Source of the DNA: Actinomadura litoris
Lineage (GTDB): Bacteria; Actinomycetota; Actinomycetes; Streptosporangiales; Streptosporangiaceae
DNA: 64,000 nucleotides
Assembly (NCBI RefSeq): GCF_009733595.1
Contig: NZ_WOFH01000005.1
Coordinates: 62,001 to 126,000 of the forward strand
Direction: 5' to 3'
Below, piece after piece: positions 34,192 through 43,103 of this stretch (its first letter is position 1; each line of letters opens with the position of its first letter). The translations under genes and the position numbers were made by a program. Below the pieces are notes generated by a model. The model did no database searches. It saw only the letters and a program-made list of their open reading frames with translations, and was not told the DNA's origin.

Positions 34192-36612
34192 GTGAGCGTG
34201 TCCGAGCTCGGACCGCACGAGCACGAGTTCGAACGCACGCCCCCGCACGACATCACGGCCGAGCAGGGCGTGCTCGGGGGCATGCTGCTCTCGCAGGACG
34301 CCATCGCCGAGGTCGTCGAGGTCCTGCGCAGCGGCGACTTCTACCGGCCCGCGCACCAGATCGTCTACGACACCATCCTCGACCTGTACGGCCGCGGCGA
34401 CCCCGCCGACGCCGTGACGGTCGCGGGCGAGCTGACCAAGAACGGCGAGATCGCGCGCATCGGCGGCGCCCCCTACCTGCACACGCTGATCTCCCTGGTG
34501 CCCACGGCCGCCAACGCCGGGTACTACGCGAAGATCGTCCACGAGCGGTCGGTGCTGCGCAAGCTCGTCGAGACCGGCACCCGCATCGTCCAGATGGGCT
34601 ACGCGGCCGACGGGGCCGACGCCGACGAGGTGCTCGACCGGGCCCAGGCCGAGGTCTTCGCGATCGCCGAGAAGCGCTCCGGCGAGGACTACGTCCCGCT
34701 GAGCGAGATCATGCCCGGCGCCCTGGACGAGATCGAGGCGATCGGCAGCCGGGGCGGCCAGATGGTCGGCTGCCCCACCGGCTTCGCCGACCTCGACGCC
34801 CTCACCAACGGCCTCCACCCGGGTCAGATGATCGTGGTCGCCGCCCGTCCCGCGATGGGCAAGGCCCTCGACCTGCGCACCCCGCTGCCGACCCCGACCG
34901 GCTGGACGACGATGGGCGAGATCGCCGTCGGCGACCTGCTGCTCGGCGCCGACGGCCGCCCCACCCGCGTCGTCGCCGCGACCGGGGTGATGCACGGCCG
35001 CCCCTGCTACGAGGTCGAGTTCTCCGACGGCGAAGTGATCACCGCCGACGCCCGGCACCAGTGGCGCACGAGAGCCCACGACCGGCTCCGCCCGGCCGCG
35101 GGGGCCCCGGCGTGGTCGCGAACTCCTCCCCTCACCGCCCCCCGGGCGGATAAGGCACGGGCGACCCACGCGGGCGTCGGCGGAACGGATCTGCTGCTCA
35201 GGTGCCGCACCGCGAACGCCGCCCCGTCCGGTGGCGCGACGCGGACGGCGCTCGACCCGAGCGACCTGCCGATGCCCTACGCGTCCTTCTCCGGGAGCAC
35301 CCGCACGAGCGCGACCATGACGACGGAGGAGCTGGCGGCGACGCTGCGCCGCGCCGACGGCGGCCCGCGCCACGCGGTGGAGGTCGCCGCGCCGTTCGAG
35401 CTGCCCGACGCCGACCTGCCGGTCCCCCCGTACGTCCTCGGCGCCTGGCTCGCCGGGGGCGGCGAGGACGAAGACCTCACCCGCGCGCACACCGCCGGGC
35501 TCGAAGCGCTGCACCTGGGCCGTGACATGCACGTCCCCGCCGTCTACCTGCGGGCCTCCGAGTCCCAACGGCGGGCCCTGCTGGCGGGCATGCTCGACAC
35601 CGTCGGCCACCTCTCGCCCCTCGGCGAGGTGGAACTGCCGCTGGTCGGCAGGAGGCTGGCCGAGGGAGCCCGCGAACTCGTCCTGACCCTGGGCCATCGG
35701 GCGACCCTGAGACCCGCCGTCCCGTCCGAGGCGACCCACCGGATCGCCTTCACGCCCACTTGCCGGGTGCTCCGGCGCATGGCGGGCGGCGCGGTGGACG
35801 CCTCGCCGGGCGCCCGTGTCCGCCACATCGTGGACGTCCGGCCGGTGGAGAGCGTGCCGGTCCGGTGCGTCCAGGTCGACAACGACGACCACATGTACCT
35901 GGCGGGCCGCTCGTGCGTCCCCACGCACAACTCGACGCTCGCGCTCGACTTCGCCCGCGCGGCCTCCATCAAGCACGGCCTGACCTCGGCGTTCTTCAGC
36001 CTGGAGATGGGCCGCAACGAGATCACGATGCGGCTGCTGTCGGCCGAGGCGCGGGTGGCCCTGCACGCGATGCGCTCCGGCACCATGCAGGACGAGGACT
36101 GGACGCGCCTCGCCCGCCGCATGAGCGAGGTCGCCGAGGCGCCGCTGTTCATCGACGACTCGCCCAACATGTCGATGATGGAGATCCGCGCCAAGTGCCG
36201 CCGGCTGAAGCAGCAGCACGACCTGCGCCTGGTCATCATCGACTACCTCCAGCTCATGAGCTCGGGGAAACGGGTGGAGAGCCGGCAGGTCGAGGTGTCG
36301 GAGTTCTCCCGTTCGCTCAAGCTCCTCGCGAAGGAGCTGGGCGTCCCGGTCATCGCGTTGTCGCAGCTCAACCGTGGTCCCGAGCAGCGGACCGACAAGA
36401 AGCCCATGGTGTCGGACCTGCGCGAGTCGGGCTCGATCGAGCAGGACGCCGACATGGTGATCCTGCTGCACCGCGAGGACGCCTACGAGAAGGAGTCGCC
36501 GCGCGCGGGGGAGGCCGACCTGATCGTGGCCAAGCACCGCAACGGCCCCACCGCGACCGTGACGGTCGCCTTCCAGGGCCACTACAGCCGCTTCGTCGAC
36601 ATGGCCCAGTAA
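34192..36612 (+). CDS. dnaB: Replicative DNA helicase with intein
   Basis: An 806-codon gene for the hexameric replication-fork helicase. The N-terminal DnaB domain covers residues 18-120 (HDITAEQGVLGGMLLSQDAI), and the RecA-like motor starts near 195 (GCPTGFADLDALTNGLHPGQ). The Walker A motif ARPAMGK-S is split: Lys224 and Ser581 are separated by a 356-residue intein. After it come SLEMGRNEIT and Walker B LVIIDYLQLMSS. Without the intein the product is 450 residues, normal for DnaB. Function therefore requires protein splicing. GTG 34192 is used; GATGAAGGGGGTGCG precedes it. Confidence 0.96.
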   Translation: MSVSELGPHEHEFERTPPHDITAEQGVLGGMLLSQDAIAEVVEVLRSGDFYRPAHQIVYDTILDLYGRGDPADAVTVAGELTKNGEIARIGGAPYLHTLISLVPTAANAGYYAKIVHERSVLRKLVETGTRIVQMGYAADGADADEVLDRAQAEVFAIAEKRSGEDYVPLSEIMPGALDEIEAIGSRGGQMVGCPTGFADLDALTNGLHPGQMIVVAARPAMGKALDLRTPLPTPTGWTTMGEIAVGDLLLGADGRPTRVVAATGVMHGRPCYEVEFSDGEVITADARHQWRTRAHDRLRPAAGAPAWSRTPPLTAPRADKARATHAGVGGTDLLLRCRTANAAPSGGATRTALDPSDLPMPYASFSGSTRTSATMTTEELAATLRRADGGPRHAVEVAAPFELPDADLPVPPYVLGAWLAGGGEDEDLTRAHTAGLEALHLGRDMHVPAVYLRASESQRRALLAGMLDTVGHLSPLGEVELPLVGRRLAEGARELVLTLGHRATLRPAVPSEATHRIAFTPTCRVLRRMAGGAVDASPGARVRHIVDVRPVESVPVRCVQVDNDDHMYLAGRSCVPTHNSTLALDFARAASIKHGLTSAFFSLEMGRNEITMRLLSAEARVALHAMRSGTMQDEDWTRLARRMSEVAEAPLFIDDSPNMSMMEIRAKCRRLKQQHDLRLVIIDYLQLMSSGKRVESRQVEVSEFSRSLKLLAKELGVPVIALSQLNRGPEQRTDKKPMVSDLRESGSIEQDADMVILLHREDAYEKESPRAGEADLIVAKHRNGPTATVTVAFQGHYSRFVDMAQ
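34864..35931 (+). other. DnaB intein, class 3 type, with degenerate LAGLIDADG endonuclease
   Basis: Codons 225-580 of dnaB. The first intein residue is Ala, not Cys/Ser. Block B contains TADARHQW with Trp67 of the intein; block F has VRCVQVDNDDHMYLAG with Cys335; the end is SCVPTHN followed by Ser+1. Ala1 plus the Trp/Cys pair and Ser/Thr+1 is the class 3 arrangement, in which the block-F Cys starts splicing. Between them lie remnants of a homing endonuclease: LGAWLAGGGED where LGAWLGDG is expected, and LLAGMLDTVGHLS for the second motif, so the nuclease is probably dead while splicing is intact. Confidence 0.9.
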
Positions 36613-36860
36613 CCCGAACCCCCGGTCCGGCTCGCGTAGGGCGCGGCGGTCGGCTCAGGCGGCCGTGCCGCCGCCACGTTCGTGGCCGTGTCCGCCGCCG
36701 TGTCCGCCGCCGTGCGCCTATGCGCTCGGGGGCGCCTTGGCTTCCCCACCGGCTCGTCCAGCTATGGCGGGCCTCCTGCCGCAAGGGAATCGGAAGCCAG
36801 TAGGCAGGAGACCCGCTGGTCAAAGCACACCGGAAGCCGTCCCCGTAGGCAAGCACATGA

Positions 36861-37574
36861 TCAAGCGCGGCGGGTGGCGTCGCCGTCTTCCGTCGCGGCT
36901 TGCCCGTCTTGTCGGGCCGTGTCCGATGTGGGATCCGGCTCGGCGGTCCGGTGCCGGGCGGCCTCGGTCCGGATTCCGGCCAGGACCGTGTCGAGTAGAC
37001 GGTCGAACTGGGCCTCGGAGCCGAAGTCCGCTTGCAGGGGGGTGAGGGCGGACAGCGTCGGGTGGTCGGCGGGGTCGAGCGCCGGGCCGTCGGGGCTGCC
37101 GTCGAGGACCGCGAGCAGGTGGCCGTTGAGGAAGCCGAACAGCGCCATCGGCGCGTCCGCGACCACCTGGTCGGGCAGGCCGGCCCGGCGCATCGCGGCG
37201 GCCAGGCGCTCCAGGGCGGCCAGGGCCGCCGGCGAGGTCTGCGGACGGGTGGCCAGCAGCGGGAACACCCGGGGGTGCCGGTAGGCCATCCGCCGGTAGT
37301 CGTGCGCCGTCCGGCGGGCGAGCTGTTCCCAGGTCCGCGCGGTCCGCCGGGCGCCGGTGTCCAGCTCGGCGATCACGGCCTCGGAGATCGCGTCGAGCAG
37401 CGCGGCCTTGCCCTTGATGTGGTGGTAGATCGACATCGGGTCGACGCCGAGGTCGTCGGCGAGCCGCCGGACGCCGAAGCGGTCCAGGCCGTCGCGATCG
37501 ACGAGCGCGACGGCGGCGGCCGCGATGCGGGCGCGGTCGAGCCCGGCCGAGGTGCCGCGGGTGCGCCTGGTCAC
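36861..37574 (-). CDS. TetR family regulator (TetR_C-like)
   Basis: A 237-residue repressor-type protein. The helix-turn-helix (RIAAAAVALVDRDGLDRFGV, then LADDLGVDPMSIYHHIKGKA) is of the Tet(R) proper subgroup with the SIYHHIKGK recognition segment, and the C-terminal domain has the ligand-binding TetR_C pattern. ATG 37574. Divergent from a small membrane protein with two CTACNGCGTAG sites between them. Confidence 0.92.
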   Translation of the reverse strand: MTRRTRGTSAGLDRARIAAAAVALVDRDGLDRFGVRRLADDLGVDPMSIYHHIKGKAALLDAISEAVIAELDTGARRTARTWEQLARRTAHDYRRMAYRHPRVFPLLATRPQTSPAALAALERLAAAMRRAGLPDQVVADAPMALFGFLNGHLLAVLDGSPDGPALDPADHPTLSALTPLQADFGSEAQFDRLLDTVLAGIRTEAARHRTAEPDPTSDTARQDGQAATEDGDATRRA

Positions 37575-37607
37575 ATCCGTCCTCCCGCCTTGCCAAATCT
37601 ACAGCGT

Positions 37608-37651
37608 AGAATCTACCGTGGATCGACAATCTACGGCGTAGGTTTGGGGGA
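37608..37651. promoter_or_regulatory. Two TetR operators
   Basis: TCTACAGCGTAGA at 37608-37620 (5-bp arms, 3-base centre) and CTACGGCGTAG at 37641-37651, both matching CTACNGCGTAG, with 33-base centre spacing, inside the 80-base divergent promoter region. Confidence 0.82.
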
Positions 37652-37654
37652 GGC

Positions 37655-38128
37655 ATGGTCGAGTCCGCCGGTGCGGCGAAGCGATCGGTTCTCGCGGCGA
37701 TGTGCGCGGGGCTGGGACTCACCGTCGTCGCGGCGGTCGTTCCGTATGCGGGCACCCACCTGCTGGCCGACCACATCCGTGATGGCTATCCCGCCTACAG
37801 CCGTTCGCGGGTGGACGCGGCCGTCACCGTCTATCTGACCCTGCTGTCGGTCGTCGGGGCGCTCGGCGTCATCGCCTGGCTCTGGACGGCCTGGGCCGTC
37901 CAGGCGGGCAAGCGGTGGGCGCGGTCCGCGGCGACCGCGATGCTCGCGCTCGGCGCGGGGGTCGGAGCGTCCGGGCTGCTCATCAAGGACACATCGGGCG
38001 ACACCGGCCTGCCGCCGGTGCTGGGGTGGCTTGGGACGGCCCCCTGCCTGGCAGGGCTGGCGGCGGTCGTGCTGCTGTGGAGGCGACCGCCGGCCCCGCA
38101 CGCTGGTGCCGGGCATTTTCGCAGGTGA
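37655..38128 (+). CDS. Four-helix membrane protein, putative TetR target
   Basis: 157 residues with four hydrophobic helices (VLAAMCAGLGLTVVAAVVP, VYLTLLSVVGALGVIAWLW, ATAMLALGAGVGASGLLI, PCLAGLAAVVLLW) and a basic tail. GGGGGAGGC precedes ATG 37655. No family named; resembles small actinobacterial integral membrane proteins that share promoters with TetR regulators. The two operators overlap its promoter, so it should be induced by the TetR ligand. Confidence 0.78.
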   Translation: MVESAGAAKRSVLAAMCAGLGLTVVAAVVPYAGTHLLADHIRDGYPAYSRSRVDAAVTVYLTLLSVVGALGVIAWLWTAWAVQAGKRWARSAATAMLALGAGVGASGLLIKDTSGDTGLPPVLGWLGTAPCLAGLAAVVLLWRRPPAPHAGAGHFRR

Positions 38129-38160
38129 CGGTCAGCGACCAGGGCCAGGGAGAGGGTGCA

Positions 38161-38940
38161 GTGAGGCGCATCGGGATCATCGGCGTGGGGGAGATCGGCC
38201 GGGCCATCGTGGACGGCCTGCGGGCCGGGGGCGGTGACGCCCCCGAGGTGTTCCTGTCGCCTCGGGGAGCCCGGACGGCCGCGGAGCTGTCCGAACGCTA
38301 CGGGAGCGTGCTGGTCTGCCCCGACAACCAGGCGGTGGTGGACCGCTCCGACATTGTGATCATCGCCGTTCGGGGCCAGGACCGGCACGAGGCGCTCGGC
38401 GGCCTGCGGGTGGCCGCCGACAAGATCGTGATCAACGTGATGTCCGGCGTCGGCAACGGCGACCTGCGCCGGACGCTGGACACCGGGGCCCCGCTCGTCC
38501 GGGCCATCCCGCTGCCCGCCATCCGCGAGCGCCGCGCCGTCACGGTGACCTACCCGTCCCATCCGGTGGTGGACGGCCTCTTCGAGGACCTGGGCGGGGC
38601 GCTCCCGGTCGCGGACGAGACGGCCTTCAACGTCCTCTCCGCGGTCACCGGCACGCTGACCGCCCACTACTCCTACCTCGCCACGCTCACGTCGTGGGTC
38701 GCCGGGCACGGCATCGCGCCCGCCGACGCCGACGGCTACGTGCGCGGGCTCTTCCAGGGCGTCGGCCGCGCCCTGGACGACCGGTCCCGCTCGCTGAGCC
38801 GGATCGCGGCCGACCACGAGACGCCGAACGGCAACAACGAACGCGTCCGCACCACGTGGTTCACCGCCGCCAACGCCGAGGCCCTCACCCGGGCCCTCGA
38901 CGACCTCCTCCTGCACCTTGAGGGCCCCGCCGCCGAGTGA
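38161..38940 (+). CDS. Pyrroline-5-carboxylate reductase-like dehydrogenase
   Basis: A 259-residue NAD(P)-binding protein. The N-terminal Rossmann motif is GIIGVGEIGRAIVDGL; the middle has DIVIIAVRGQ and VINVMSGVG, followed by VRAIPLPAI, which corresponds to the ProC VRxMPN region, then a helical dimerisation domain. The Met-Pro-Asn of true ProC is replaced, so the substrate may not be pyrroline-5-carboxylate. GTG 38161 is chosen for its GGGAGAGGGTGCA leader. Located 32 bases after the membrane protein gene and possibly co-transcribed. Confidence 0.8.
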   Translation: MRRIGIIGVGEIGRAIVDGLRAGGGDAPEVFLSPRGARTAAELSERYGSVLVCPDNQAVVDRSDIVIIAVRGQDRHEALGGLRVAADKIVINVMSGVGNGDLRRTLDTGAPLVRAIPLPAIRERRAVTVTYPSHPVVDGLFEDLGGALPVADETAFNVLSAVTGTLTAHYSYLATLTSWVAGHGIAPADADGYVRGLFQGVGRALDDRSRSLSRIAADHETPNGNNERVRTTWFTAANAEALTRALDDLLLHLEGPAAE

Positions 38941-38955
38941 GGCCCGGCGCCCTCG

Positions 38956-39528
38956 TCAGTCCGCCAGGAGGCGTGCGACGAGGGTGCGGGTCCAGTCGGG
39001 GGACAGCGGCAGGTGGGTGAAGACGGCGCGGAAGTAGACGGGGGCGATGATGGCGTCCGTCGTGTGGTCGAGGGTCGGGGGCCGCCCGCCCCGGGCCTCC
39101 TCCCGTTCGAGGATGGCGTCGAGCTGCTGCCGGCGCTCCCCCAGGCACGCGGCGGCGCCCTGCGCTCCGGCGACGCCGATGGTGGCGCGGATCAGCGCGA
39201 GGCTGTCGGGGTCGCCGAGGTCCTTGGCGAGGTTGAACGCGTAGCGTTCCAGGTCGCCGCGGAGGTCCCCGGTGTCCGGCACCACGAAGCCGCCGGAGAA
39301 GCGGCTGCCGGTGACGTCGGCGAGCAGCTCGCCGACCGAGCCCCAGCGCCGGTAGACCGTGGTGGGGTGCACGCCCGCGCGGGCGGCCACGACCGGGATC
39401 GTCGGCGGTTCGCCGGCCTCGTCCGCGAGCAGTTCCCTGACGGCCCGGTGGACGTCCGCGCGCACCCGGGCGGAGCGGCCGCCCGGCCGGCTGCCGGTGT
39501 GGGGCGAAGACGAGGTGGAGGCGGGCAT
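38956..39528 (-). CDS. TetR/AcrR family regulator
   Basis: A 190-residue regulator with the HTH segment TIPVVAARAGVHPTTVYRRW followed by GSVGELLADVT and a helical ligand domain. It is divergent from an MFS exporter gene with GATCA-centred repeats in between, so it probably represses that exporter. ATG 39528. Confidence 0.92.
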   Translation of the reverse strand: MPASTSSSPHTGSRPGGRSARVRADVHRAVRELLADEAGEPPTIPVVAARAGVHPTTVYRRWGSVGELLADVTGSRFSGGFVVPDTGDLRGDLERYAFNLAKDLGDPDSLALIRATIGVAGAQGAAACLGERRQQLDAILEREEARGGRPPTLDHTTDAIIAPVYFRAVFTHLPLSPDWTRTLVARLLAD

Positions 39529-39538
39529 GTCACCATTA

Positions 39539-39618
39539 TTGCACTGATCATTGCTTTATAGATGCAGTGATCGATGCGTTTGTGTTACCTTCGGGACCAC
39601 TAACGCAACGATCACTGC
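39539..39618. promoter_or_regulatory. Operator region between TetR and MFS genes
   Basis: TGCAGTGATCG at 39563-39573 and its near-complete reverse complement CGATCACTGC at 39609-39618, plus a related TTGCACTGATCATTGC at 39539-39554. The three related sites cover the whole divergent promoter. Confidence 0.7.
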
Positions 39619-39627
39619 GAGGCTTGC

Positions 39628-40869
39628 ATGCCTGCCGTATCCCCCCTGATCAAGCCGCCCGCCGGCGGGCCGCGCGTGCCGTGGAGGGGCGCCTTCACCT
39701 CCGCGGCCGCCGTCCTCGTCCTGTTCGTGGCCGCCTCCGGTGCCCCGACCCCGCTCTACGTGATCTACCAGCAGCGATGGCACTTCACGGCGTGGGTGCT
39801 GACGGTCGTCTTCGCCCTCTACGTGCTCGGCGTTCTGGGCTCGCTGCTCACGGTCGGAGCGCTGTCGGACCATCTCGGCCGCCGCCCGGTGCTCGCCGGC
39901 GCGATCGCGGTGCAGGCGGTCGCGCTCGTCCTGTTCCTGGTCGCCGGGAACGTGTTCGTCCTGGCCGCCGCGCGGGTGCTCCAGGGTCTCGCGACCGGCG
40001 CGGCGACGACCACGCTGAGCGCCGCGCTCGTCGATCTCGAACCGTCGCGCGGACGGGCGGGCGCCGTCACCTCGGTCGCGCCCCTGACCGGGCTCGCCTT
40101 CGGCGCCCTCGGCAGCGGCGCGCTGGTGGAGTTCGGCCCCGCCCCGACCCGGCTGGTCTATGGGGTGCTGCTCGGCGCGACGGCGCTCGCGGCCGTGTTC
40201 GCCCTGGTCATGCCGGAGACCTCGGCGCGCCTGCCGGGAGCCGTCGCCTCGCTGCGGCCGCGGGTCGCGATGCCCGCGCACCTGCGCGCCGAGATCGTCC
40301 CGGTGGTGCCCGTGATGATCGCGAGCTGGGCCCTGGCCGGGATGTACCTCTCGCTCGGCCCGTCCGTCGCCGCCGGACCGCTGGGGCTGCGCAGCCATCT
40401 GATCGGCGGTGTCGTCGTGACGCTCCTGGGAGGCACCGGAGCGCTCACGGTCCTCGTGCTCCGGTCCCGTTCCGCGTCCTCGCTGCTCGGTCCCTCGTCC
40501 GTGCTGCTCGCGCTCGGGACGCTGGGCTCGCTCGCCGGGGTCACGGAGGATCTCGCCTGGCTCTGCGCCGCGGGCACCGTCGTCGCCGGTCTCGGCGTCG
40601 GCGCGGCGATGCTGGCGTCGTTCGGCACCTTCGCCCGGGTCGCCCGGCCGGACGAGCGCAGCGCGGTCTTCGCCCTGGCGAACGTCATCAACTACCTGGG
40701 GAACAGCGTGCCCGCCGTGCTCGGAGGGATCGCCGTCACCGCGCTGGGGCTGCGGACCGCCACCGACATCTACGCGCTGACGATCGCCGTGATCTCCCTT
40801 TCCGCCCTCGTCCTGCATCTGAACCGGGTGCGGACGAAGCGCCGCGCCGTCCTGGCCCAGCGCTGCTGA
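39628..40869 (+). CDS. MFS transporter
   Basis: A 413-residue, twelve-helix exporter-type MFS protein. Visible MFS motif A: LTVGALSDHLGRRPVLAG; motif C-like AARVLQGLATGAATTTLSA. ATG 39628, preceded by GAGGCTTGC. Under the divergent TetR. The next gene, an alpha/beta hydrolase, starts 51 bases later and probably belongs to the same transcript. Confidence 0.92.
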   Translation: MPAVSPLIKPPAGGPRVPWRGAFTSAAAVLVLFVAASGAPTPLYVIYQQRWHFTAWVLTVVFALYVLGVLGSLLTVGALSDHLGRRPVLAGAIAVQAVALVLFLVAGNVFVLAAARVLQGLATGAATTTLSAALVDLEPSRGRAGAVTSVAPLTGLAFGALGSGALVEFGPAPTRLVYGVLLGATALAAVFALVMPETSARLPGAVASLRPRVAMPAHLRAEIVPVVPVMIASWALAGMYLSLGPSVAAGPLGLRSHLIGGVVVTLLGGTGALTVLVLRSRSASSLLGPSSVLLALGTLGSLAGVTEDLAWLCAAGTVVAGLGVGAAMLASFGTFARVARPDERSAVFALANVINYLGNSVPAVLGGIAVTALGLRTATDIYALTIAVISLSALVLHLNRVRTKRRAVLAQRC

Positions 40870-40919
40870 GACGCCGGTTCCGCGGCACACCGAATCGGCC
40901 TGACAAGGAGAAGAACATC

Positions 40920-41717
40920 GTGACCACGGTCAGCAGGACCCGGTCGAACCGTGAGGTTCGGCGGGCGGACCATACGACGATTCGCTACTCGGCCAGCGGT
41001 CCGGCCGGGGGTCCGGCCCTGGTCCTCGTCCACGGCTGGGGATGCTCGCGCGGCGACTTCGACGCGGTGACCGACCACCTGCCGGGGGATCACCGCGTCC
41101 TCGCGGTCGACCTCGCGGAACACGGCGACTCGCGGTCCACGCGGGACGTTTTCACCATGGCGGAATTCGCCCGCGACGTGGCGGCGGTGCTGGAGGCCGA
41201 GGCGGTGGAGTCGGCGGTCGTGGCGGGGCACTCGCTCGGCGGCGCGGTCGCCGTCGAGGTCGGACGGCTGCTCCCCGACACGATCACGCACATCGTCGCG
41301 CTGGACGCGCTGCATTACCTGTCCCTGTTCCCGGCGCTGAGCGAGGGAGAGGCCGCGGCGTTGGAACGCCTCTTCCGCGACGACTTCGCCGGAGCGGTGC
41401 GGGGACTCGTGGAGGGCGGTTCACCGGAGGGCACCGATCCGGCCTTGAAGGACGCGTACTTCGAGAAGATGGTCGCGGTACGGCAGCCCGGGGGCCTGCG
41501 CGCCATCGAGGGCCTGGTCCGCTGGGACATGGACGCGGCGCTCAACGGGACGAGGCAGCCGGTCACGGTGTTCGCGATACGCGACCTGGTGGCGCGCGAG
41601 GCGATCGACCGCTACGGCGACCGCCTCGACATCGTGCTCGTCGACTTGGGCAGCCACCACTTTCCGGTGGAGTCCCCGAAGGAGACGGCGAAGCTCCTGG
41701 CCGGCGTGAGGGGCTGA
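40920..41717 (+). CDS. Alpha/beta hydrolase
   Basis: A 265-residue hydrolase: oxyanion HGWGCSRGD, nucleophile elbow GHSLGG with Ser105, acid region near FAIRDLVARE and a His in LGSHHFPVE. GTG 40920 follows AAGGAGAAG. Downstream of the TetR-controlled MFS gene; the pair could modify and expel one class of compound. Substrate unknown. Confidence 0.9.
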   Translation: MTTVSRTRSNREVRRADHTTIRYSASGPAGGPALVLVHGWGCSRGDFDAVTDHLPGDHRVLAVDLAEHGDSRSTRDVFTMAEFARDVAAVLEAEAVESAVVAGHSLGGAVAVEVGRLLPDTITHIVALDALHYLSLFPALSEGEAAALERLFRDDFAGAVRGLVEGGSPEGTDPALKDAYFEKMVAVRQPGGLRAIEGLVRWDMDAALNGTRQPVTVFAIRDLVAREAIDRYGDRLDIVLVDLGSHHFPVESPKETAKLLAGVRG

Positions 41718-41742
41718 CGAGAGGGGCGGCTCCGGGGCCGGG

Positions 41743-41778
41743 GTCCTCGTCCTCGGCGGGGCCGCCGAGGGCGAGGAC
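41743..41778. terminator. Bidirectional hairpin between convergent genes
   Basis: GTCCTCG-T-CCTCGGCGG, then GG, then CCGCCGAGG-G-CGAGGAC: about 16 bp of stem with one internal mismatch, located between the hydrolase (plus) and glycosyltransferase (minus) stops. Confidence 0.8.
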
Positions 41779-41789
41779 GCCGCGGGTCG

Positions 41790-43001
41790 CTAACTGACCA
41801 TGTCGTGCAGCAGGTTCGCGGCCATGGTCGTCCCGTCGGTGCGGCTGGCGGCGGCCACCGCCCCCGCCCGTTCCCGGGTCTCGGGGGCCAGGGCCAGGGC
41901 GAGCGCGGCCGACAGGGACTCGACGGTCGGCTCCCGGCCCTCGTGCGCCGCGCCTATGCCGAGCTCGGCGACGCGGGCGGCCCAGGAGGGCTGGTCGGCG
42001 ATCTGCGGCACCACGACCTGGGGCGCGCCGGCGCGGGCGGCGGTTCCGGTGGTGCCCGCGCCGCCGTGGTGCACGACGGCGGCGACCCGGGGGAACAGCG
42101 CCTGCTGGTTGACCTCGCCGACGGCGAAGCAGTCGGCGAGGTCGTCGACCGGGGCCAGGTCGGCCCAGCCGCGCGCGAGCACGACCCGGCGCCCGTGCGC
42201 GCGGCTCGCCTCGATGGCCACCCGGGCGATGCCCTTCGGGGCGTAGGCGGCCATGCTGCCGAACCCCACGTAGACGGGGGGCTCGCCCGCGTCAAGGAAC
42301 GCCTCCAGATCGGCCGGGAGGGGACGGTCGTCGGGCAGGATCCACGCGCCGGTCTGCACCACGTCGAGGTCCGTCCTGCCCGCCGCCGGGCACAGCGTCG
42401 CGTCCGCCGCCAGCCACGGCCGTTCGGTTAGGACGTAGTCGCGGACGTTGTCCACCGGCGGCAGGCCGATTTTCGCCCGGTGGCTGTTGAGCGCCTCGCC
42501 GTACAAGGCGTTCACCCGTTCCGCGTCGTGTTTCCAGAGGACCCGATTGTCGGTCTCGCCTTCCGGGGACGGCGCGCCCGGCCGCTTTCCCGGCGGGAAA
42601 TGCCGCGACGGCAGTCCGAGCGTGTGAAAGCAGGCCAACACATAATGGATGCCCATTTTCTCGGCCACGTCCCGCGCTCCGGCGGGCATCAGCCCGGTCG
42701 TCAGCAGCACGTCGCATCCCTCGGCGGCCGTGCTGAGCGTCTCGAACCGCGCCGCCACCAGTTCGGGAGCGAGGCTGAACGCGGCCTTCTCCGAGGGCGG
42801 CTTCGGGCGCGCGACCACCGAGCGCACGGACGGGCCGAGCGGAATCAGCGGCACGCCCGCGCGGTCCATGAGCGCCTTGAAGTCCTCGTCCGGCGGCGCG
42901 CAGACCCGGGTCTCCGCGCCGAGTTCGCGTAGCCGCGCGGCGAGACCGGCCACCGGTTCGACGTCCCCGCGCGATCCCCACGTCGACAACAAAACACGCA
43001 C
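41790..43001 (-). CDS. GT1 glycosyltransferase (GtfA/B-like)
   Basis: A 403-residue GT-B glycosyltransferase with N-terminus RVLLSTWGSRGDVEPVAGLA and the nucleotide-sugar signature AAVVHHGGAGTTGTAARAGAP...PQIADQ. This is the architecture of glycopeptide and macrolide glycosyltransferases and of sterol/lipid glucosyltransferases. GTG 43001 is preferred to ATG 43016 because it starts exactly at the family N-terminus and has GGGGGG seven bases ahead. No aglycone synthesis genes are nearby, so it may inactivate or decorate a metabolite. Confidence 0.9.
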   Translation of the reverse strand: MRVLLSTWGSRGDVEPVAGLAARLRELGAETRVCAPPDEDFKALMDRAGVPLIPLGPSVRSVVARPKPPSEKAAFSLAPELVAARFETLSTAAEGCDVLLTTGLMPAGARDVAEKMGIHYVLACFHTLGLPSRHFPPGKRPGAPSPEGETDNRVLWKHDAERVNALYGEALNSHRAKIGLPPVDNVRDYVLTERPWLAADATLCPAAGRTDLDVVQTGAWILPDDRPLPADLEAFLDAGEPPVYVGFGSMAAYAPKGIARVAIEASRAHGRRVVLARGWADLAPVDDLADCFAVGEVNQQALFPRVAAVVHHGGAGTTGTAARAGAPQVVVPQIADQPSWAARVAELGIGAAHEGREPTVESLSAALALALAPETRERAGAVAAASRTDGTTMAANLLHDMVS

Positions 43002-43103
43002 TGCGTGTCCCCCCATTTCGCTGGTGCTGACCTTTCGGCCGCCCATCTTGAGGGATGACCGGGGTCTTGCCGCAAGCCCCCGGTCGTGTTATAAATTAGT
43101 AGT

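Noticed and set aside
36655..36720. His/Gly-rich reading frame on the minus strand after dnaB (AHGGGHGGGHGHERGGG)
   Set aside because: An in-frame TAG directly precedes it and there is no start codon; it may be a remnant but cannot be supported as a gene.
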